A DNA stretch of 12,985 bases. Source: Pseudomonadota bacterium. Its GTDB lineage: Bacteria > Pseudomonadota > Alphaproteobacteria > Rhizobiales > Beijerinckiaceae. Below, piece by piece: positions 5,332-12,650 of the stretch; positions within the stretch are counted from its first letter, which is position 1, and every line of letters begins with the position of its first letter. The stretch spans positions 1 to 12,985 of the forward strand of contig JAFAAP010000039.1 of NCBI GenBank assembly GCA_023426505.1, given 5' to 3'. The notes beneath the pieces are model-generated. The model was not told the DNA's origin. It was given only the letters and a program-made list of their open reading frames with translations, and made no database searches. The position numbers and the translations under genes were made by a program.

Positions 5332-8034
5332 ATGTTCAAGCCGGGCGTCGGCAGCTTCAAGTACCACGTGGGCATCAGCTCCCTCGACCAGATCGCCACC
5401 CGCGACGACCGGGTCTGCGTGCTCAACATCCTAGGCGGCGAATCCAGCGATGTCACCCCGGTGGGGCACGCCTACTCGGGCGGCAACGTGGTGTTCGGCA
5501 CCTCCCCGGGCCGCAGCGGTCAGGTGTTGGAGACGCCGGTCGGGAATGTCCCGGTCTACAACAACGTCCGCGAGGGCCTCGAGGCGGGGCACCGCTTCAA
5601 CTGCGGCGTGGTCTACCTGCCGCCCTCAGGCGCCCGTGATGGCGTCGCCGAGCTGATCCGGGTCAACCCCGAGCTCAAGAAGATCTTCATCGTGACCGAG
5701 AAGCTGTCGGTGCACGACTCGCGCGAGATCCGCGCCATGGGGCAGCAGAACGGGATCGACATCTTCGGCGGCAACAGCCTCGGGGTGGCCGACGCCTGGA
5801 ACCAGGTTCGCATCGGCGGGGCTTTGGGCGGCGACAATCCGGCCGAGACCCTGCGCAAGGGCTCGATCGCGATCTTCTCGAACTCGGGCAACTTCACCAC
5901 CACCATTGCCACGTATCTGCGCATGGCCGGCTGGGGCACCACCACGCTGATCTCGAGCGGCAAGGACGTGTACATCCACTATGCCGCCCCCGAGTTCGCC
6001 TTTGCGCTCGCCAACGATGCCCGCACCAAGGCGGCCGTGCTCTATGCGGAGCCGGGCGGCTACTACGAGCTCGACGCCACCTTTACCAAGCCGGTGGTGG
6101 CCTGCGTGGTCGGGCGCTGGAAGTCGAAGCTCACCCGCGCCGTTGGCCATGCCGGTGCGATGGCCGGCGGCCATGATGACGCGGAGGCCAAGGAACAGTG
6201 GTTCATGGCCAAGTTCGGGGTCAACGACATCTTCACGCCCGAGAACCCGGTGTTCTCGCCCAAGGGGGCGGTGGTGACCAACATCGCTCACATCCCGGCG
6301 GCCCTGACGGCGGTGATGCAGGCCAATGCGGCCCGGCCCGACTTCGAGCCGGAGGGCAGCCTGGCCCTCAAGCCGTGGTTCGGCTCGAGCCAGGGCCTCG
6401 TGCTGCCGCCGGAGCTTGATCTTCCGGTGGTCACGGCGGCGAGCCCTTATGACCGGCAGATCGAGCACCTGAACCGGCAGATCGGGGCGGTGTTCCCGCG
6501 GCAGGCGATGAAGGATGCCTCTGGCGCCTCGCAGATGGATCCGAAGACCCAGATTACGGCCCTGCACGGCACGTCGATGCTGGATGCGGCGCAGTTTCCG
6601 GTGGAGTCGAACATCTGCCTGTCCCTGTTGCGGGGACCGGGCACGGAGAACGACCGAGAACTGGTCAATGCCGCCGTGGGGGCCGAGATCAACCTGTCCG
6701 GCACGCCGGCTCTGGCCGCAGCCCAGGCGGCGCGGGAGGCGGGCAACGCGCCCAACACGGTCCTGGTGGCTGGGTGCAGCATCCTCGGACCGCGCCATGG
6801 GGAGCCGGCACGGCGGGCCGTACGCGCGCTCGTGGAGGGCTTCACGGAAGCTGGATTGCGCAGCGGCGTGGATGAAAGCTTCGACCTGAGCCGGGTGCGG
6901 TTCGATGGCGCGGCGGACCTGTTCGTGTCCGATCACCCCGACACCAAGGCCGAAGCCCTGCTGAACGGCTTGCAGGCCCGCGGCGCGAAGTCCGTCTTCG
7001 TGCGCTACCTGCGCACCCTCAACGGTCATCCATCGGCTGATGCCGTGTGGGCCGCGGTGGCCGCGACGCTGGCGTGGGAACCATTGATGCGCAAGCGCAT
7101 CTCGCTGCTGACGGTGGAGACCCTGCCCTGGTGGCTGCGGCTGTTCGGCGTCCTGATCGGCGCGTCGGCTGACGCCAGCCGGCATCAGGAGGACTCGTTC
7201 TGTGATATTCCCAATGAGGAGGTCATTGGATTGCGCTCCTTGACCGAAGTCGCGTTCGCGGCCCTGGTCGGCACCGATCCCACCCCCGATAGCCTGTTTG
7301 CCTTCCAGACCCTGGTCGGGCTGCTGCTCTCGAACGGGCCTGGCACCATCTCGGCCCAGGGCGCCAAGGGCGCGGTTTCGGCCGACGGGCCCGAAACACC
7401 CGAGCGGGTCCAGCTCAACAAGGCACTGATCGGCTTCCTGAGCCACTCCGGCTATGCCCATGGCGGCAACGGCTACGAGGGCATCGCCTTCCTGATCGAG
7501 CAGTTCCAGGACGTTGCTCTGGTGGATCCGGCGGATCCGGATCACGGCATCGACCTGCCGGCCCTGGCCCACCGCTACGCGGCCGAGTACGCCACGTACA
7601 AGGCCGACAGGAAGACCGCCGGCAGCCTGGACATCCGGAAGATCCCGGGCGTGAACCATCCCGTCTTCAAGGACAAGCCCGTGAACCACGACCCGCGTGA
7701 GGTGTTCGTGCGGGAGCTGTTCGAGCGGCGCGAGGAGTACAACGTCTTCCACGCGTACTACCAGGAACTCGTCAAGGCGCTGTATGAGACCGGGGTGTCG
7801 CGCACCGTCTACTGCGTCAACATCGATGCGGTGATCGCGGCCCTGCTCCTCAGGATGCTGTGGCAGCCCTACCGGGATGGCGCCCTGACCAAAGAGGCTC
7901 TCGAGACGAGCGCGTTCACGCTCTTCCTCTACGCCCGCATGCTCGGCTGCGCCGCCGAGATCGACGACCACCTCAACCGCGGCCGGAACATGGACACCCG
8001 AACGGCGGCGTCCAAGTGCCAGTACGTGTCGTGA
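5332..8034 (+). CDS. ATP-citrate-lyase-like large subunit with two tandem citrate-synthase-like modules
   Basis: The 900-residue protein starts at ATG 5332, behind AGGAGGAG at 5321-5328. Residues 1 to about 340 resemble succinyl-CoA synthetase alpha: an N-terminal CoA-binding Rossmann part, IAIFSNSGNFTTTIATYL, and the phospho-histidine motif VGHAGAMAGG with His273. ACL large subunits then carry one citrate-synthase domain and end near 610 residues. Here two follow. Module 1 (about 375-620) has GPRHGEP (His489), SDHPDTK (His535) and SADAVWAAV (Asp570). Module 2 (about 625-895) has GYAHGGNGYEG (His710), PGVNHPVFKDKPVNHDPRE (His776) and CVNIDAVIAALL (Asp832). These fit the His-His-Asp catalytic set of citrate synthases. 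The tails of the two modules align without gaps at 15 identities in 50 residues, supporting an internal duplication. The DHGP motif of ACL reads SNGP (Asn668). Cleavage of citryl-CoA or a related acyl-CoA is expected, but the exact substrate is open. Confidence 0.8.
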   Translation: MFKPGVGSFKYHVGISSLDQIATRDDRVCVLNILGGESSDVTPVGHAYSGGNVVFGTSPGRSGQVLETPVGNVPVYNNVREGLEAGHRFNCGVVYLPPSGARDGVAELIRVNPELKKIFIVTEKLSVHDSREIRAMGQQNGIDIFGGNSLGVADAWNQVRIGGALGGDNPAETLRKGSIAIFSNSGNFTTTIATYLRMAGWGTTTLISSGKDVYIHYAAPEFAFALANDARTKAAVLYAEPGGYYELDATFTKPVVACVVGRWKSKLTRAVGHAGAMAGGHDDAEAKEQWFMAKFGVNDIFTPENPVFSPKGAVVTNIAHIPAALTAVMQANAARPDFEPEGSLALKPWFGSSQGLVLPPELDLPVVTAASPYDRQIEHLNRQIGAVFPRQAMKDASGASQMDPKTQITALHGTSMLDAAQFPVESNICLSLLRGPGTENDRELVNAAVGAEINLSGTPALAAAQAAREAGNAPNTVLVAGCSILGPRHGEPARRAVRALVEGFTEAGLRSGVDESFDLSRVRFDGAADLFVSDHPDTKAEALLNGLQARGAKSVFVRYLRTLNGHPSADAVWAAVAATLAWEPLMRKRISLLTVETLPWWLRLFGVLIGASADASRHQEDSFCDIPNEEVIGLRSLTEVAFAALVGTDPTPDSLFAFQTLVGLLLSNGPGTISAQGAKGAVSADGPETPERVQLNKALIGFLSHSGYAHGGNGYEGIAFLIEQFQDVALVDPADPDHGIDLPALAHRYAAEYATYKADRKTAGSLDIRKIPGVNHPVFKDKPVNHDPREVFVRELFERREEYNVFHAYYQELVKALYETGVSRTVYCVNIDAVIAALLLRMLWQPYRDGALTKEALETSAFTLFLYARMLGCAAEIDDHLNRGRNMDTRTAASKCQYVS

Positions 8035-8068
8035 CCAGGGCCGGGACGATGACAAGGAAGGACCGGGA

Positions 8069-8728
8069 ATGGGTGAGCTTCTGACCGCCGAGGCCCTGTC
8101 GGCCTTTCTCCAAGTGATCATGATCGACTTGGTGCTGGCCGGGGACAATGCCGTCGTGATCGGTCTCGCGGCGGCGGGCCTGCCCAAGGAGCAGCGCAAC
8201 AAGGCGATCCTGATCGGCATCGCCGCCGCCACGGTTCTGCGCATCGTGTTCGCGCTTCTCACCACCCAGCTTCTCCAGATCGTCGGCCTGCTGCTGGCCG
8301 GCGGCATCCTGCTGCTGTGGGTGTGCTGGAAGATGTGGCGCGAGCTGCGGGCGGGTCATGCCGAGAAGGATCTTGAGGCCGAGGAGGTGCTGGAGGATCG
8401 CGACCTCGACCAGGACGGGCTGATCGCTGAACATGCTCCGAAGAAGACGTTCGGGCAGGCGGCCTGGCAGATCGTGGTCGCTGACGTGTCCATGTCGCTC
8501 GACAACGTGCTCGCCGTGGCGGGCGCCGCGCAGGAGCACCCGGTCATCCTTGTCTTCGGCCTGGGCCTGTCGATTGCCCTGATGGGTGTGGCCGCCAGCT
8601 TCATTGCCCGCCTGCTCCAAAAGCACCACTGGATCGCCTATGTGGGTTTGGCCGTCATTCTCTACGTGGCGGTCGAGATGATCTACCGTGGCGCGTTGGA
8701 AGTCTGGCCTATCGTCGGCGGCGGCTGA
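8069..8728 (+). CDS. TerC-family integral membrane protein (YjbE-like)
   Basis: The 219-residue protein starts at ATG 8069 after GGAAGG, 34 bp behind the lyase large subunit and probably co-transcribed with it. It has the two inverted TerC signatures: IDLVLAGDNAVVIGLAAAGLP near residues 18-38 and ADVSMSLDNVLAVAGAA near residues 140-156. About six hydrophobic helices are visible, with a charged cytoplasmic loop (AEKDLEAEEVLEDRDLDQDG) between the halves. TerC proteins act in metal-ion handling at the inner membrane, with manganese export documented for some members and tellurite resistance for the name-giving ones. A link to the citrate-lyase genes is not obvious; citrate chelates divalent metals, so a metal-balancing role is conceivable. 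An intrinsic terminator follows 36 bp after the stop. Confidence 0.9.
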   Translation: MGELLTAEALSAFLQVIMIDLVLAGDNAVVIGLAAAGLPKEQRNKAILIGIAAATVLRIVFALLTTQLLQIVGLLLAGGILLLWVCWKMWRELRAGHAEKDLEAEEVLEDRDLDQDGLIAEHAPKKTFGQAAWQIVVADVSMSLDNVLAVAGAAQEHPVILVFGLGLSIALMGVAASFIARLLQKHHWIAYVGLAVILYVAVEMIYRGALEVWPIVGGG

Positions 8729-8764
8729 TCGGTTGCCCGTTCCCACCGCTTCTCCACCAACCAC

Positions 8765-8807
8765 GCCTCCCTGGCAGACTCTGCTCCAAGTCCCAGGGAG
8801 GCCTTTT
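8765..8807 (+). terminator. Rho-independent terminator of the lyase-TerC operon
   Basis: GCCTCCCTGG (8765-8774) pairs perfectly with CCAGGGAGGC (8793-8802), a 10-bp GC-rich stem with an 18-nt loop. The T-run TTTT follows at 8804-8807. Its position 36 bp after the TerC stop fits the end of the operon. Confidence 0.82.
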
Positions 8808-8837
8808 GATTGAGCCTGCGCATCAGCACGTGTCGCA

Positions 8838-8859
8838 TTGCCTCGTGGGAAATGTTACC
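8838..8859 (+). repeat. Outer left end repeat of the DDE element
   Basis: The 22-bp unit begins TTGCCTCGTGGG and ends AAATGTTACC. It matches the inner left unit at 8871 and, inverted, the two units at the right end. It is closest to the inner right one at 12470 (17 of 21 positions). These are likely transposase binding sites. Confidence 0.65.
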
Positions 8860-8870
8860 GAGCGCGTTCG

Positions 8871-8892
8871 TTGCCTCACCTAAAATGCTACC
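8871..8892 (+). repeat. Inner left end repeat of the DDE element
   Basis: The 22-bp unit begins TTGCCTCACCTAA and ends AATGCTACC, 33 bp start-to-start from the outer left unit. Inverted, it matches the outer right unit at 12494-12516 (same TTGCCTCAC start and TGCTACC end, with one gap and three mismatches). Confidence 0.75.
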
Positions 8893-8938
8893 CGTGAGGG
8901 CGCACCCCGCATGATGCCTTCACCACGAGGGAGGCATC

Positions 8939-9643
8939 ATGACAACGAAGATGACGCATGCCATGCGCATAAATTTCGCCAATGCGATCCGGGATCGCTA
9001 TGCGGCGGCCGCGACCAAGGACAAAGGCAGGATCCTGGAGGAGTTCATCGCGGCAACAGGGTATCACGAGAAATCGGCAATCCGTGTCCTGAACAGGCCC
9101 CCGGAGCCGAAGAGCCGGCAGACCCGTCAACGCCCGTCGCTTTATGATGAGGCCGCTCGGGGTGCTGTGATCGTGCTGTGGGAGGCTTCCGATCGCGTCT
9201 GCGGCAAGCGCCTCAAGGCCTTGCTGCCCATCCTGCTGCCGGCACTGGAACGCAATGGACATTTGAAGCTCGAGGAGGGGATCCGCTCCAAGATCCTGTC
9301 GATGAGCACCGCCACGATCGACCGCTTGCTCCAGATGCCGAGGCGCGCCACCCGCACGAAAAAGCCCGCACGAGCGATCCCAGAGCCGCGGCGGCGCATC
9401 ACAATGCGCACCTTTGCTGACTGGAATGAGCCGCTCCCCGGCAGCATGGAAATGGATCTGGTCGCTCATTGTGGGGAGGTGAACCGCGGGAGCTACGTTC
9501 ACAGCCTGGTTCTGACTGATATCGCGAGCGGGTGGACGGAGGCTGCACCCCTCGTGGCCCGAGATGCCACCCTTGTGGTTAAGACCCTCGAACGCATCCG
9601 CATGGGCTTGCCCTTTGCCCTGCGAGCCCTGGACGTGGACAAC
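8939..9643 (+). pseudogene. DDE transposase, 5' part, interrupted by IS110-family element
   Basis: The start is ATG 8939, preceded by GAGGG. The 235 residues up to the break contain an N-terminal helix-turn-helix region (INFANAIRDRYAAAATKDKGRILEEFIAATGYHEKSAIRVL), a second DNA-binding stretch (ILSMSTATIDRLLQMPRRATRTKKPA) and the start of an integrase core. The core begins SMEMDLVAHCG with the first catalytic Asp (residue 173). It stops at LRALDVDN, where Asp234 is the second catalytic Asp. The next bases (from 9644) belong to the inserted element, and the open frame runs on only to an incidental stop at 9727. The 3' part resumes at 11273. Confidence 0.85.
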
Positions 9644-9651
9644 GTCCTATG

Positions 9652-9663
9652 TGGGGAAGCAGC
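9652..9663. repeat. Sub-terminal inverted repeat of the IS1111-like element (copy 1)
   Basis: TGGGGAAGCAGC lies 8 bp inside the plus-strand left edge of the element and pairs with 11253-11264. Confidence 0.75.
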
Positions 9664-9853
9664 AGCGACACTGGGCCAACAGATCTCAGCACGCCGATTT
9701 GCTGGATCGGCGCTTCAGGTAGAGTGAGCCAGGTGGCTTCCACCGTCAACGGGATCGTTCTCTCCCATAGCAAACACAGGATCCAGCGGCTCGGCCGTGG
9801 TCCTCACCGTCCTCAATACGAGATACACCCCAGGTGGAAGGCCCAAACATTAT
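9664..9853 (-). ncRNA. Candidate bridge RNA region of the IS1111-like element
   Basis: This is the stretch between the transposase stop (TAG, 9856-9854 on the minus strand) and the sub-terminal repeat. It has no credible protein. IS110-family recombinases use a structured bridge RNA encoded in a non-coding end of the element, and in the IS1111 subgroup that is the segment downstream of the recombinase gene, as here. A GGTGG-CTT-CCACC hairpin (9732-9744) is visible, and CAGGTGG occurs twice (9730-9736, 9831-9837). CAACGG at about 9748-9753 matches the six bases spanning the insertion point of the host gene, which may be chance. No structure was computed. Confidence 0.35.
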
Positions 9854-11145
9854 CTACAGGGTCGCTTGCGCGCCCTCACGGCCCGTACAGAGAGAGGTCC
9901 TTCCACCCGGCACCGGACGCTCGAAGAACGGCCGGTATTCTGCTCCGCCTTTGACCACCGCGTGCACCACACGCGCCATCTTGGCGGTCAAAGCGGTGAC
10001 GGCCTTGCGGCGCAGATCAGCATCGTGACGATCACGCTCGGTATAGCGGCCGAGTTTGTCCCGAAAGCTGTTGTCGCGCTGGCGCAGTGCCACTTGAGCG
10101 GCCATCCACAGCGCCCGGCGCAGACGGGCATTGCCGTACTTCGACAGCTTGGTGTGGCCGCGGAACGTGCCCGACTTGCAGGTGGCCAGGTCCAGGCCGC
10201 AGAACTTCAGGAATTGGCGATGATGGCCAAAGCGGCGCAGGTCACCGGCTTCCGCCAGGATCGTGAGAGCATGGATCGGCCCGATGCCCGGGACCGTGCA
10301 CAGCAGCCGGTAGTCGGCATGATCGGCCAGCATCGCATGAGCCAGCCTCTCGATCTGATCCCGCTGGCGGATCAGACTGCGCGCCTCGGCCAGAACCATG
10401 CGGAACATGGTGATCGCCGCCGAGCCTTCTGCCACCGGCAGAGCCGTGGAGGCGCGTGCGGTCTCGTAGACACGGTGAGCAACCTGGCCTTGGAAACCTT
10501 GCGGCCAATCACAGGCCATGCCTCCTGCCTGAAGCTCTCCCGATCCAGGGCAACGATGCTGCCCGGAGTGGGAAAGCGCTCGAGCAGCGCCAGGAACCAG
10601 TCGGAGCGGCTGTTGCCGGCAAAGCGCTCAATCTCGGGAAAGTACAGGGGCAGGTAATGGGTCAGGATCCGGTGCCAGGTCTCGGTCTTGGCTTTCGAGA
10701 TCGCCTCATGGGTCTTCGACAACTCCTGCAGGTCGTTGATCCCGGCCGCTAGGGGATCGACATAGCGTTGGGTCGCGCCGATCCTGAGCATGTGCAGGAT
10801 GACTTGCGCGTCCTTAGGATCGTTCTTGTCCCAGCTGTTGTGGAGAGCCTCGCGGGTGCGGGCGAGCGCCACGGACGAGACCAGCCGCAGCTCGAAGCCG
10901 GCCGAGAGCAGGCGGTAAGCAAGCCCACGGTGGTAATCGCCTGTTGCCTCAAAGCCAATGAGCACCGGGCGACCGTAAGCCGCCAAAGCCTCGACGAGGC
11001 GGTCATGATCCGCCTTGGTGCTCAGGATGGTCAGCCGCCGGCGTCGGGCCCGTCCGGGAGCCTCAATGAGCACCTCGTGGCGGTGCTTGGAGATGTCGAT
11101 TGCCACCAGAGTGGCAGGAGCGGGTGTAGGATTGAGCTCGGTCAT
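9854..11145 (-). pseudogene. IS110/IS1111 family transposase, frameshifted
   Basis: The start is ATG 11145 (MTELNPTPAPATLVAIDISKH), with GGAGG upstream. The N-terminal RuvC-like DEDD domain has Asp17 (VAIDISKH), Glu66 (GFEATGDYH) and Asp109/Asp112 (DKNDPKDAQ). The C-terminal Tnp_20 domain has TVPGIGPIHALTILAEAGDL and CKSGTFRGHTKLSKYGNARLRRALWMAA, with the conserved Ser-bearing block. The two halves lie in different frames. The first frame is good to KVSKARLL and the second from VYETARASTALPVAE, with the break near 10465-10480; this looks like a one-base deletion. Intact members are about 400-430 residues, which the joined halves match. The break lies in the coiled linker, not at a slippery heptamer I recognise, so it is probably a mutation and the copy inactive. 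Confidence 0.85.
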
Positions 11146-11252
11146 GGTCGGCTGGCCTCCAGCGTGTGTTCAGCGACATCACTGTGAGACCTGCCGGCTG
11201 GCCATGACCACCCCACGCAGCGCGGCTGCGCAACCCGGGGCGGCTCCGCCGC

Positions 11253-11264
11253 GCTGCTTCCCCA
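11253..11264. repeat. Sub-terminal inverted repeat of the IS1111-like element (copy 2)
   Basis: GCTGCTTCCCCA is the exact reverse complement of the 12 bases at 9652-9663 and lies 8 bp inside the plus-strand right edge of the element. Confidence 0.75.
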
Positions 11265-11272
11265 TGTACTAC

Positions 11273-12474
11273 GGCAGCGAATTCGTCAACAACACGCTGA
11301 TCGACTATTGCCTTAGTCACGGCATCGAACTCACGCGCTCACGGCCTTACCGGAAGAACGACCGAGCCTGGATCGAGCAGAAAAATGGCGCCGTTGTGCG
11401 GAAGCTCCTAGGTTATCGGCGTTTGGAAGGCTTGGCGGCGGCCAGGGCGATGACGCGTCTTTACGCGGCATCCAGGCTGTTTGTGAACTTCTTCCAGCCC
11501 TCGTTCAAGTTGGCGGCCAAGCAGCGCGACGGTGCGAAGGTGACCAAACGCTATCATCCGCCACAGACGCCCTGCGAGCGTCTCCTGCAGGCCGAGTGCA
11601 CCCCGATGGCTGTGAGGAGCAAGCTGGGCGAGATCGCCGCCGAGCTCGATCCGCTGAAGCTTTTGGAAGAGATGCGTGCGGTACAGGCGTATCTGGCAGC
11701 GTTGGCTGACGGCGAAGCACCGCCGCCGACGACATCCGAGCCGCCCAACCTGGCGGCGTTCATGGCCAGCCTATCGAGCGCTTGGCACGCTGGCGAGATC
11801 CGTCCGACCTTCTCGACCGAAGCCAAGCCGCGCTACCTGCGCAGCCTACAAAAGGTCTCAATGCCAGCCCCGATTGGGAGTGCGCCCACCTCACTCAAGC
11901 TGGCGATCCCACCGGCGCTCGCGGCGCCACCAATGACGACACCAGACAAGCCGAAGCCGGTCTACGCGGAACCTGGCCAAGCCCGCATCCAGGCGCTGCG
12001 CATGGTGTGGCCGATCGCGTGCCGCCGCTTGGAAGAATTCCCCAATATCAATGCCATGCAGCTCTTCGAAGAGTTGTGCGTCAGTTTCCAGGTCGCTTTA
12101 CCCGCAAGCAGTATAAAACGTTCGTCCGACGGGTCAGTCTCTGGCGCCAGGCGGCTCGCGCGCGCGGCGTAGTGATTGGACCCAAAACGTATCGTCGGCT
12201 CAATGATAAACCGCGTGGGCGACGCCCCGATATCTTCAAGGACCATTGGGCCGAGATGGCCGTGTGCCTTGAAGAACGTCCGGACCAGACCGCCCTTGAA
12301 CGTTTCGTCGAGTTCCAAGCCCGCTACCCCGGACGATACAGCTTGCGACAGCTTTACGCGCTGCAGAAGCGGGTTAGAGCTTGGCGACAAGAAGCCGTGC
12401 AGCGGCTCATCGGAGGAGCCAGCAGCCCACTGCTCTATATCGCTCCAGACCCCTCAGGCCGCGCGGGTGGGTAA
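11273..12474 (+). pseudogene. DDE transposase, 3' part, with a further frameshift
   Basis: This continues the gene started at 8939: GSEFVNNTLIDYCLSHGIELTRSRPYRKNDRAWIEQKNGAVV. The catalytic Glu is residue 270 of the joined protein, leaving exactly 35 residues after Asp234. The conserved RLYAASRLFVNFFQPSFKL block follows, then a proline-rich linker. One base appears lost near 12082: the frame changes from LFEELCV to QFPGRFTRKQYKTFVRRVSLWR. The end holds two copies of a PGR-x-Q-x-RV-x-WR motif (RFTRKQYKTFVRRVSLWRQ and RYSLRQLYALQKRVRAWRQ) before TAA 12472-12474. Repaired, the protein would have about 635 residues. The stop codon overlaps the inner right end repeat. Confidence 0.82.
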
Positions 12475-12490
12475 CATTCCGGATGAGGCA
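12470..12490 (-). repeat. Inner right end repeat of the DDE element
   Basis: Read on the minus strand, the unit begins TGCCTCATCCGG and ends AATGTTACC. It matches the outer left unit at 8838-8859 in 17 of 21 positions. Confidence 0.65.
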
Positions 12491-12493
12491 GAC

Positions 12494-12516
12494 GGTAGCA
12501 AAATTACGTGAGGCAA
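12494..12516 (-). repeat. Outer right end repeat of the DDE element
   Basis: On the minus strand it starts TTGCCTCACGTAA and ends TTTGCTACC, matching the inner left unit at 8871-8892. It lies just inside the apparent right edge of the element. Confidence 0.75.
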
Positions 12517-12650
12517 CACGAAGCACGATGCAAGAACCTGATATCGGTGGGAGTCCAGGGTGATCCTTATGGCTGTCCTTTAGACGTCGGCTTACCGCCT
12601 CGAGAAAGAAGTCAGGTGGCGCGCTTTGTCATCGAGGGCGAGACAGCCTC
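12517..12650. other. Stretch without recognised features
   Basis: Between the DDE element and the MerR-like promoter motif I see no convincing gene, repeat or RNA. It may be the flank of the copper-related locus or a remnant of another element. Confidence 0.4.

Larger units (their letters stand above)
9644..11272 (-). mobile_element. IS110 family (IS1111-like) insertion sequence nested in the DDE transposase gene
   Basis: The 1629-bp element carries one frameshifted DEDD transposase on the minus strand. Boundaries come from the host gene: joining 9643 to 11273 gives DVDN-GSEF in frame and restores DD35E spacing, so the insertion is precise. One base (G) is shared, so 9645-11273 is equally possible. 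There is no evident target duplication, as expected for IS110 elements. Twelve-base inverted repeats lie 8 bp inside each end with these boundaries; sub-terminal repeats mark the IS1111 subgroup. About 210 bp downstream and 127 bp upstream of the transposase are non-coding. Confidence 0.85.
8838..12516 (+). mobile_element. DDE integrase-type insertion sequence, about 3.7 kb with nested insertion
   Basis: The unit runs from the outermost left repeat to the outermost right repeat, with an interrupted transposase between. Without the 1629-bp inner element it would be about 2.05 kb. Each end carries two related 22-bp repeats facing inward on opposite strands. The transposase belongs to a large rve-type integrase group common in proteobacterial ISs. 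I cannot assign an ISfinder family with certainty (IS3/IS481-like core, possibly ISNCY). The exact tips and any target duplication are unclear. The element is probably inactive because of the nested insertion and a further frameshift. Confidence 0.75.

Noticed and set aside
4013..8034. Malate-CoA ligase (MtkAB) reading of the two lyase genes
   Set aside because: Malate-CoA ligase lacks the citrate-binding domain seen at residues 255-415 of the small subunit and the citrate-synthase modules of the large subunit.
5626..8307. Very long (893 aa) minus-strand open frame opposite the lyase large subunit
   Set aside because: Its composition is Arg/Gly/His/Val-rich and repetitive with no recognisable domain; the plus-strand frame has unambiguous CoA-ligase and citrate-synthase motifs and a strong ribosome site.
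10372..10519. Programmed frameshifting in the IS110 transposase
   Set aside because: IS110-family transposases are normally a single frame, and I see no clear slippery heptamer at the break; a one-base deletion is simpler.
9797..10657. Plus-strand 286-aa open frame within the IS110 element
   Set aside because: It runs antisense to the Tnp_20 domain of the transposase; no independent protein features are seen.
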